Positions 8,503 through 16,068 of a DNA stretch of 16,068 nt are shown piece after piece. A program made the translations under genes and the position numbers. Each line of letters begins with the position of its first letter. The stretch's first letter is position 1. The DNA is taken from contig LSSL01001925.1 in assembly GCA_001953115.1 (NCBI GenBank), positions 6,206 to 22,273 on the forward strand, given 5' to 3'. The notes under the pieces were generated by a model. It was not told the origin of the DNA. It saw nothing but the letters and a program-made list of their open reading frames with translations, and did not search any database. The DNA comes from Smittium mucronatum. Taxonomy: Eukaryota > Kickxellomycota > Harpellomycetes > Harpellales > Legeriomycetaceae.

Positions 8503-10847
8503 CTAGTCATACTTTTCAGAACTAGCAAGTAACTGTTCGGCCCAGCCGCTGACTTCATCAAAACCGAACGCAGACACGGCCTTTTTGTTAAGAGATAATA
8601 TTGTTTGCAACCGGTGCAGTTGAGTCTTGGTTTGGCGGAAACTCGAAATATCGGACAGGATGTTGCAAGTATCGTGCTCATTATCACCAAAATCAGCAGG
8701 GAAACTGAAAGGTACCGAATATCCTGACCGATCAATGTCCACGTCGAACCTTAGAAACGGAAAAATACAAGAAAATAGGAGATAATGTTTAATGGGTTGA
8801 GGAATTAAACTTTATTTTAGTAAAAAAATGAGGGGGGGGGGGTCTCATTAAGTATACTAATAAACCCTTAATACCTTGATTCTAAATTATATGCGTGAGT
8901 GGCTGCATCGCGACCTCGAGAAAAGGTCGTTCGTCCATAAACGCTAGCCACCTCCTATATTAAAAAAGTTTTGTAAAAAAAAAGCTGTTAAAAAATCATG
9001 GCTAAATTAGTAAGGATTTCATAGGTATTCTATAAAATTCCATTTCTGTATTGATTGAAAACAAAAACTAGTTTCAAAAATAGAAAAAAAAGGAATTAAA
9101 AGGTGTTACTGTTTCATGGGAAAGAGATTCCTGATCAATGTAATCATTAAATATTATACTGTCGTCAAAGAGTGGAGTAGAAAAGTTATCGATTTGTAGT
9201 CTGGGTGTCAGTATTGTATATTGGAGGTTAAATGTGGTTTTCCTTATGAAGCTCTCAAGGTTAAATCTTCTCTTTCTAAATTTAATTTAATTTTTAATAT
9301 TATTAATTCTGAAATTAAAAGATAAAAGACTTGATGGTGAAATAGATTTGATTACAGTAATGGGAAGGATACTAAATCTAAGACAATAGACTGGATGGAA
9401 CTTGAGTTAAATCTGAATATAGGCTGTAAAAAAAAAATTATAAAAAAAAAACACAGTATAAAGCAAATACAGGAGTATATATAATAGCAATCATAGAAAT
9501 AAAATATTAAACTACGTATTTTCAAATAGGTTTCCCAACGAAAATCTTGGGGGTAAAAAATTCGATTAAAAAAAAATAAAAAACTTGGATTGAGTAATAA
9601 AAAGGCAAATACATCCAACTTGGATAAATGCGGGCACCGACTCCAGGGACGAGGATCAGGGGCATTTAGTTGAATTACAGGTACATTGAATTCTAAAGAG
9701 TATACTAAAGATAATGCCAAATCACAGTACTGATCTTCAGTAGGTTTCTGTCAGAAATCGAAAAGTTATAGTAAATGAATGATAGGTTTTAAAGTATATT
9801 TATTATAAATAAATGCACAAACTTTAGAATTAGAAACTGAATAAAGCAGAATGGGTTTTTTTTCGAGTTCTGAACTTATATTCTCCAAAAATGAGGAACT
9901 TAATCCCGAGAAACCGCCAAAAGAGTTGGATATGAACTGGATGCCCTGCAAATCATCACATCTTTCCAACATACTTCTGAATTCGAAATCAAGCACAGAT
10001 TCGCTCTAAAATTATTTTTTTAAAAAATGAATTTACATGCTCTAAAGTAAAAAGAAAAACTTTGTGGCAATTTTGGGTTATAACATAAAGATATAAAATA
10101 AAACCTGTTCAAGACCCTTAAAAATGGATATACCGTCATCGAAATTGTCGATAGAGTCGAGACTACTGCCTTTTTCTATTCCAGATATTGGTTGGAGAGC
10201 ATCTTTGTGGTAATGTACAAGGTTGAAATCGGACCAAAAGTTGACTTTAGAATAGGATAATCTATTATTTTTCGGATCTTTGAAGAAGGAATTTGAGAAC
10301 TTTTGAGGCTGTTCATATAAAGCGTAATTCTCTGTCCAATTCAAGTCAGCATCAGAAAGGTCTTTGGGCACTTTTTCAACATACATTTCCTGCATTGAGC
10401 TGGTGTTTCCCATATTCTCTAGAAAAAAAAAGAAGAGAAAGACGATTAGGGCTTTCAAACAAGCAGAGATTAAAAAGATATGAATTAAATATTAGAATCA
10501 GTACCTTTAGTGTCGAATACCAAAGTTCTAGGTGTTAATGCAGAACTGTTCTGCGAAAGTTAAGGGTATCAATGAATTCTTTCCGATAAAAAAAAGTTTA
10601 TGAGTACTTTACCTTATAATTCAAACTTTCCTGAAAGAGAATCGATAGGTCCAGATCCTTGTCTGAAATTTTAAAACTGGGATCAATGTACTGATTCTAA
10701 GTTGGAACAAAAAGTGGAGTATTTATATAATACAAAGAAAATTTGCAGACAGGTAAAATGCCTTTTTTTTACCTGGGTGTTCCAATACTGGGTAGCGACA
10801 TAATTGGCATCTTGGCCAAACTGTAGAGTGACTATTTCTCCCACCAT
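8503..10847 (-). CDS. DML1: DML1/Misato tubulin-like protein, 10 exons, 465 residues
   Basis: Member of the Misato/DML1 family (Misato segment II plus tubulin-like domain). Yeast Dml1 is essential and linked to mitochondrial DNA inheritance; animal Misato acts in mitochondrial distribution and morphology. Exons in gene order: 10773-10847, 10613-10696, 10505-10550, 10105-10418, 9823-10005, 9613-9747, 9356-9423, 9110-9275, 8875-8954, 8503-8749. All introns are GT...AG and the joined frame is open. Family landmarks: MVGEIVTLQFGQDANYVATQ with YWNTQ at the N-terminus; TPRTLVFDTK (about 59-68); FWSDFN (about 129-134); RCDDLQG (about 188-194) followed by FGGFSG, the position of the tubulin-like glycine loop; SRGRDAATHA in exon 9; SVPFSFPADFG near the C-terminus. 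Length fits fungal Dml1 (about 475 residues in yeast). The ATG at 10847 fits the conserved start of the family. Exon joins in the divergent middle (exons 6-8) are less certain than the rest. Confidence 0.93.
8832..8842. repeat. Run of 11 G (11 C on the DML1 strand) in the last intron
   Basis: A pure G11 tract with flanks GA and TCTC inside the final DML1 intron (8750-8874). The other tract at 8480-8491 has similar flanks (GCGA and TCAC). The donor of this intron is only about 30 nt away on the coding strand. Confidence 0.85.
9424..9612 (-). other. DML1 intron 6, 189 nt, length divisible by three and stop-free
   Basis: This intron has a GTATTT donor and a TTTTTTTTTACAG acceptor. It is exactly 63 codons long with no stop in the reading frame of the flanking exons, so its retention would add 63 mostly hydrophobic residues. 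Family comparison favours splicing: the flanking exons, ending CPHLSKLD and starting PIFRFNSSS, join in the way expected for Misato proteins. Confidence 0.6.
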
Positions 10848-11298
10848 ATTTACAAACTTGGTTTTCAAAAGTGGAAAACAATAAAATGGCTATGAAATGT
10901 GTTCTTGTCTGGAATAAAATCAAAAAATCTATTGATGCTAAAATATAGATGAAATATTCTGTTTCCTAATGTTTTCAATTTTTTCGATAATTGTTTTATA
11001 AAACATAATTTGGAATTAAAATTCAATTAGCCCAATTTCAATAGGCAATTAACAGCTGCTATTTTATTCGCTGTAAAAGGTAGAAAACAATTTTATGTTT
11101 TATTTTCGCTATTCAGTGGCGGATAAATTAAAATTTACATTAATTATAGCCAATATTTATGCTGTTTACTCGCTAACTTTTTTGTTTATTGTATTTTATT
11201 GGTTATTATGAATAAATTCAAAAAACTAATTATTTAGACTTCAGCAAATATCAAACATCTCTATTTTTCATGGAAACTTATTGGTCCGATGTCATCCC
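10848..11298. other. AT-rich upstream region of DML1
   Basis: Upstream DNA of the DML1 gene, which reads leftwards. I see no second gene reading away from it and no firm promoter element. The in-frame TTG-started extension of the first DML1 exon (10848-10868) lacks family support. Confidence 0.5.
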
Positions 11299-11433
11299 TT
11301 TTTTTTTTACGGGAAATTTATTTTAAAGTCAATAAAAAGTTCTAAAAAAAAATTTAAAAAAAATTAAAGAAATGTCGCCAACTCCCCTCTGACGCTCTAG
11401 AAGCTCCATTTTAGAAGATTTTGGTTCAAGAAA
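11299..11433 (-). mobile_element. Retroposon family copy B, longer, poly(A)-tailed
   Basis: On the minus strand this copy begins near TTTCTTGAACCAA (11433-11421). It passes through GAGCGTCAGAGGGGAGTTGG and an AT-rich body. It ends in TTTAAAATAAATTTCCCGT and ten A (11299-11308 on plus). The 3' part matches copy A with one mismatch over the first 33 nt. The 5' part matches copy C at TTTCTTGAACCAA and CAGAGGGGAGTT. The 5' region has short stretches that could derive from a tRNA A-box (TAGAGCG). A tRNA-derived SINE is possible, but a B-box in the right place is not convincing. I find no target-site duplication, so its true 5' end may lie further right. Confidence 0.55.
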
Positions 11434-11570
11434 TCGATTATACTAATTTTCAAATTAAAATCACTATTTACGAACCAGTCTTCACTATTCCTGAATTATA
11501 TATCACTAAATCTAATAAAAAAAATTTTAATTTCCTCGAAATTATTTTAATTGATGAAGAAAAAGCATAG
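11415..11570 (+). other. Unassigned open segment after repeat copy B
   Basis: From just after a TAG at 11412-11414 a plus frame stays open for 51 codons, reading KILVQEIDYTNFQIKITIYE and later FLEIILIDEEKA, to TAG at 11568-11570. It has no ATG. Its first codons overlap the 5' end of repeat copy B on the other strand. Composition looks protein-like and the segment follows an acceptor-like CCATTTTAG, so it could be a terminal exon remnant. A second plus frame is also open for about 44 codons, which weakens the case. No family recognised. Confidence 0.2.
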
Positions 11571-14500
11571 TTCAAATTTTTGAGATGAAAAGATTATACA
11601 AATTAAAAAGATATAAATATAACTTTATTTTTTAACTGCAAATAGATGTTGGGTAATTTTCAGGGATATATATGTGGAAGCGATTTCAAATATTGGAACG
11701 AAATCAAAGGCATACTCTTTTTATAGAAAAATTTATCTAAGTTGAAAAAAACAGTACTAATGTTATTATGCCAATTGAAATCTAATTACACCTTTAATAA
11801 TATGAATTAAAAGTTCTGGATACAAAGAGGCTCGTATTTTATAAAAAAGATGCTAAGTAAATGCCCCATATTTTATAAAATTAAATTCAGATAGGTAAAT
11901 TGCCAAAATGTAAAAAAAATCCGTTAAAAATTAGTGGATTTTTATAATACGCCTTAGCGCCAAAGTTATTCGTTAAAAATACTTTTTTTTTGATAATACT
12001 ACATTTTTCGCCATTTTATTATTAATTTCAATACAATCACTTATATTTTGAATAATTTTTTGAAATTAAAACCTCTATAATGTTAATTTTAAACTAATAA
12101 ATAGGTTTCCATTAAAAAAATTTGTGCAATAGCTAACACCATGAGCCCTCAAAAAAACCCTGAGTGTTGGAAAATCCGCTTATATTTGATTATTTTTATT
12201 AATTTTACATTAATTTTATTAGTATTAGGAACTAATTTCTAACGATATTAAAAAATATCATTAAAAAGGAATAAATATGATAGAATTATTAATAATAAAT
12301 AATTAAATTGTTATTTTTTCTAGTAAGAAATAATTTTACATCTAGTTCAAAATTCTTAAGAGCAGATTTTAGCAGAGAATTATACTGGTGTTTTTTTTAA
12401 ATTATTTGTTGAGATTGATTTACTAGTCTCAGAAACCCTTGATTTCCCATATTTATAATTATTTTTTGCTTTAATTTATTAGATATTTAATTTTTTCCAT
12501 GTCTTTTTTCTTTAAAATACTTTGTTTTGTTATTAAAATTTAAATAATAAAAAGATGAAAAAACACTTTTTCGTATTTACAAACAAATTAAAATGATAAA
12601 AATCATCATCAATTTTTTAAAGCCAAAATCTGAAAAATTATTTTCATTTTTATTAGATACTTCGTCTTCATAAAAAATTATGAAATTTTTTAAACACAAA
12701 TTCAATAATGTTCTAAAAAATTGCTAGAAGAATTTCAATTTTACTAATCAAATATAGTAAAAATCACAAAAATTTATAATATATCTAAAATTAAAAACAT
12801 AGGATTGGAAAAATAAATCGAAAATTAAGTTTAAAACTCATAAATTTATCAAAAAATAGATGCTAAGAAAAATTCGATGCCAATTTTAAACTATCTGATT
12901 AAAAAAATAATCTCATATTTTTTATTTAAGATTTTAAGCTCGCTAGGTTTAAAATGAATATCTCCATTTTTATTACATATACATTTTGTTTATTTTTTTA
13001 AAGCGAATTCAGAAATAAATTTTTAAAAATTACCAAGAAAGATTTTTACTATTAAGTAATTTAATAATAAAACAAAATAAAATAATCCAGAATTTATATC
13101 TATGAAAAATATGTTTTTTAAAAAATCCAAATAATTAGTTTTAAATACTTTTTTGTGTGATTTTTTTACATTACTACATTTATAATCATAACTATATATA
13201 TATTTAAAAAATGGTTACCAAATCTAAAAACTAAAATGAAATCTAACCGAAAATCTAAAGATAATCTCTGAATTTGATCATAGAGTTATGTTTTTAAAAA
13301 ATTCGGAGCCAAAAAACATTTTAAGGGGTTTTTTATTTGGGGCTACTGATTAAGCTATAAAAAATTAAATAATAAAATGTTTAAAGAAATTTATGGGTTG
13401 ATTTTAATTAATATATTTATATAAGAATTTTATGTTTTCATTCATTTACTTCTAACTATTTATTTTTTAAACTTTAAATCAAAAATTAAATTAAATAATT
13501 TGCGATTGATTAATTTTGAATCAAATAAATGATAATAATAATTTTCATGTTGTATAAGTATGGAAAACCTAACTAATCTTTCAGCATTTACCCGATTGAG
13601 CTCTTTGAACTAAAAAATTAGTCAAAAAATTACATGATAAATTTTTGATAATTCAAAACCTCGCACTGTTATTTTAAAAACCATTACCAAAAACTGAAAA
13701 ATTTTATAAAAAAAATTCTTTAGAGGATAAAAAAAAAATCAAGGGATCAAAGCACAGTAATTTTTTTTAAATAAGTATAAATTAAAAATATTTTTTCTAA
13801 AAAATGGAATAAATACTCAATATTATCTTAAAAACTTCAAGTATTAAAATGTTTAACAATTATAGCAATTTTTTCAATCAAAAAAAATCTTTGTATATAA
13901 TTAATCTTTAAAAAACTTAATAAAACAAAGAACTTTTTAGATAATTAACGCTTTAAAAATTTAGTAAAACAAAGAATTCGAGTCCTAAAAATCTGTTTTG
14001 ATTCTGTATTTTAAACTTCATTATTTTTTCATAAAAAAATTAAATTAATAAAATTGATGTGGATTTAAAAAAACCAGAGTTAACTTAACTGAAAGACTAA
14101 GTATAGAGTCAAAGGGATAAAAAGTATCGCATATTTATGCGAGGTTTTTTTTTTATTTAGCATATCCAATTTTATTATTCTGAATAATTAATAATTGGAA
14201 GCTCTGAACCTTTTTTATCTTCTTAAAATTTCACAAAAGAGATGATTTTTTTTTACATTTAAATGAATAAATAGTGATAATTTTATTTAAGACATTAAAT
14301 TTTTTTTACAATTTTTCTGATATTTGATATAAAAACATACAAATATTTCAATAAAAAAAAATACGAATAAAACATTAATGTTTTGGATTAATTAATTATT
14401 AATATAATTAGTGGATAAATTTCACTTACACTATTTAAAAAATTCATCAGTGTTTGAGATCCTCAGATTCAAAAAATAAACCAAATAAAATTGGATAGGT

Positions 14501-15049
14501 TCTATTTGAATTAATGTAAAAAGAATATGGTATTTTTTGAAAACACACCAAGTCACCCAAATAAAAAATAGTAGTTACTTATATACTAGTGATTTTGATA
14601 AAAGAGGTTTAATTTTAATTTCAAGTATCAAAGATAATCTTATGATATTATGTGTAAATTATAAATAAAGGTACTCAAAATAAAATAAGATTATAATAAA
14701 AACGATGAAATTTTATCTTGAAATACTACGGAAAAATTCAAAATTTATTTTAATATCTTTTTTCGAGCCAAAATAAAACGAAATTTTGATTGAAAGATTT
14801 TTGATGTGTAATATATTTTTGAATTAAAAAAGTGTAAAAATAAATTTAAATATTTTTTCTCGAACGCCTCTTTATAATCAATAAATTTGAATTATTTTCC
14901 AAGAAAAAATGAAGCTCATTCTAATTTATTTTTTTTCAACTGAAATTTGTCAAATTAGATATTAAATTTCTAAAATAGTAGTATATTACAGCTTTTTAGT
15001 TTTAATATGAAGTCATTTAAAGAATTGATCTAATAGAAACATTATAAAA
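11571..15049. other. Long AT-rich region without a supported gene
   Basis: About 3.5 kb of very AT-rich DNA with dense stops in all frames and no splice-linked frames. It contains short TA runs (13192-13203), A/T homopolymers and one clean palindrome followed by a T-run (14127-14152). I see no RNA gene or coding remnant here. Confidence 0.65.
14127..14142. repeat. Palindrome TCGCATA-TT-TATGCGA followed by a T-run
   Basis: A perfect 7-bp stem with a 2-nt loop, followed after GG by about ten T. The form resembles an intrinsic terminator, but in a nuclear genome a T-run would matter mainly to RNA polymerase III. No pol III gene is visible upstream, so I describe the structure only. Confidence 0.5.
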
Positions 15050-15206
15050 GTTTCTTGAACCAATGTCTTTGAGCTACTTAGCAGATAGAGTGGCAGAGGG
15101 GAGTTATGCGAAAGGGGGTTTGAAAAAAAATTCATTATTTTTAAATATTTTTAAATTAGTTTTTAAAAATTTATATGAACTTAAAAATAAATTTCCCGAA
15201 AAAAAA
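15050..15206 (+). mobile_element. Retroposon family copy C
   Basis: In plus orientation it begins near TTTCTTGAACCAA, carries GATAGAGTGGCAGAGGGG and AGTT, then an AT-rich body containing TTTTAAATTAGTTTTTA. It ends in AAATAAATTTCCCG and eight A (15199-15206). It shares its 5' block with copy B and its body and 3' block with copy A. TAAAAGTTT occurs just upstream (about 15045) and just downstream (about 15213), a possible but weak target-site duplication. The 70-codon frame at 15063-15275 starts inside this copy, so that frame may be fortuitous. Confidence 0.55.
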
Positions 15207-15275
15207 TATATTTTAAAAGTTTATTTAAAAAGATTTGATTATAAAAAATTATTAATAAACCAACTCCTTCTATAA
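15063..15275 (+). CDS. Uncertain 70-codon ORF within repeat copy C
   Basis: It starts MSLSYLADRVAEGSYAKGG, followed by a Lys/Leu/Phe-rich stretch, and ends at TAA 15273-15275. In copies A and B the equivalent sequence has stops in this frame, so either this is the intact form of a tiny coding element or the frame is accidental. It runs past the 3' end of the repeat into flanking DNA, which favours accident. No family recognised. Confidence 0.2.
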   Translation: MSLSYLADRVAEGSYAKGGLKKNSLFLNIFKLVFKNLYELKNKFPEKKYILKVYLKRFDYKKLLINQLLL

Positions 15276-15403
15276 GTTTATTTGAAGAAATAGGTATTTT
15301 AAAAAAAGAAGAAATTTGCTCTTTTTTATCTAAAGTAAATCGCATGAGGCGTTTAATTAAATATCGCAGAGAAATTTTTCTTTTTTTGAATGGGCAAAAA
15401 TAA
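15245..15403 (+). other. ATG-less 52-codon frame overlapping the previous ORF
   Basis: It opens after a TAA at 15242-15244 and reads PTPSISLFEEIGILKKEE, later RMRRLIKYRREIFLF, ending NGQK and TAA. Its charged, helical composition is unlike the surrounding noise. It is in a different frame from the ORF at 15063-15275 and overlaps its end, with an A6 run at the junction. A single indel could link the two. Function unknown. Confidence 0.25.
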
Positions 15404-16068
15404 AAATATGTATATATATATTATTTTTTTTCCTACTATAAATATAAAATTATTTTATTATATTGGAAATTTTTTTGGCTTTTAATAGCCATATTTGGCT
15501 AAATTCGCTAAAAGTCGATTTATTTTACTTTGTTTAATCACCTAATTTTAATTTTTTAAATTTAATTTATCATTTTAATTTTAAATTTAGTTAATTTCTT
15601 ACGAAAAAAAGAAAGGAAATATAGGCAATGAGTTAAACAGGGAGTTGCTTGAATGTTTCCCGAGGAATTTTTTATTTTTTATTTATAAATTTTCAATATG
15701 TTTTAAATCGATTTTATTATTTACTTTGCAATAAAAAAGATAATTAAGTTTACATTTATATTTAGAATAGAATTTTTTTTTAGCGCTAATAGTAATATTT
15801 TTAAGCCCATTCGATTATTTAAAGTTTCTTATAGTAATATTTACAATTTAAACTTTTTATTCATTGAATTTCAACTTCTCAAAAAAAAAAAAAAGAGTCA
15901 CTTGAATAATTTTTTAGAATTAATTCAAAAAATAAAAATCTATTGCGAGATAAAAAAACTGAGAGAAATAGAAAGTATGTTATTTATGTAAAAATAAAAA
16001 TAGGCCCTAAGATTAAGAAGGAAGCATTATTGAATGCTTCGTTGAATTCACTGTATTCAGGGGATAAA
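15404..16068. other. Right-edge region with a long ATG-less frame and possible exon
   Basis: A plus frame is open from about 15707 to a TAA at 15989-15991 (94 sense codons). It has no ATG near its start and its first half is Phe/Ile/Lys-rich. The second half, with SHLNNFLELIQKIKIYCEIK, looks more protein-like. From 16000 the sequence becomes GC-richer: after an AAAAATAG acceptor-like site one plus frame reads GPKIKKEALLNASLNSLYSG to the window end. The minus strand is also open (LSPEYSEFNEAFNNAS). A gene probably lies beyond the right edge, strand undecided. Confidence 0.3.
16021..16040. repeat. Perfect 8-bp stem hairpin near the right edge
   Basis: GAAGCATT (16021-16028), a 4-nt ATTG loop, and AATGCTTC (16033-16040). 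It falls inside the possible exon at the window end, which explains why both strands are open there. Confidence 0.55.

Noticed and set aside
8445..8735. 96-codon minus-strand ORF across the last DML1 exon
   Set aside because: It overlaps the last exon of DML1 in another frame and runs through the C12 tract; a shadow of the real coding frame.
10293..10538. 81-codon plus-strand ORF
   Set aside because: Antisense shadow of DML1 exons 3 and 4, which have clear family motifs on the other strand.
14127..14152. Intrinsic (Rho-independent) terminator
   Set aside because: The window is clearly nuclear eukaryotic DNA with spliceosomal introns, and no transcript is visible upstream.
15073..15135. Functional tRNA gene in the head of repeat copy C
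   Set aside because: There is an A-box-like stretch and GGTTTGAA, but no acceptor stem or complete cloverleaf could be drawn.
1..16068. Organellar DNA, suggested by the extreme AT content
   Set aside because: Both identified genes are nuclear, carry many GT...AG introns and use the standard code without internal TGA-Trp codons.

Overview
The window is nuclear DNA from a very AT-rich eukaryote with intron-dense genes. Most intergenic sequence looks more than 75-80% A+T. Two genes could be assembled completely by joining exons through GT...AG introns, mostly 59-125 nt long: a cytochrome P450 and a DML1/Misato protein. Their compact size (526 and 465 residues), the short introns and the yeast-like length of the Misato protein suggest a fungus, perhaps an early-diverging lineage with an AT-rich genome. 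That placement is inference; nothing in the window fixes the species.

Layout. Positions 1-3240 are AT-rich DNA without a convincing gene, with a strongly G-over-C-skewed patch at 100-220. At 3239-3407 there is a 161-bp element with TTAA at both ends and inverted termini, like a non-autonomous piggyBac-type MITE. At 3647-4110 there is a degenerate tandem array of about 116 bp period. At 4123-4245 there is a 5'-truncated, poly(A)-tailed retroposon fragment between perfect 15-bp direct repeats. It lies at the start codon of a small ORF of unknown function (4238-4411).

The P450 gene (4875-7396, + strand, 12 exons) and the DML1 gene (8503-10847, - strand, 10 exons) converge. The 1.1 kb between them holds a GC-richer pocket (about 7810-8040) with open reading in several frames and no identifiable product. 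The P450 has the ExxR, FRPDR and Cys-ligand landmarks, but its I-helix lacks the usual acid-threonine pair. The DML1 gene has a run of 11 C (coding strand) in its last intron and 12 C just after its stop codon, both striking in such AT-rich DNA.

Positions 10848-16068 are again mostly AT-rich and gene-poor. They hold two more copies of the retroposon family (11299-11433 on -, about 15050-15206 on +), which define its 5' region and its poly(A) end. There is also a pair of short frames (15063-15275 and 15245-15403), an ATG-less frame of 94 sense codons before 15991, and a possible exon fragment at the right edge.

No tRNA, rRNA, CRISPR or prokaryotic operon structure was seen. The two assembled genes have unrelated roles (membrane-bound oxidation; mitochondrial inheritance and morphology) and no sign of working together. 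The most informative novelty is the small-repeat landscape and the odd splicing and sequence features of the two genes.
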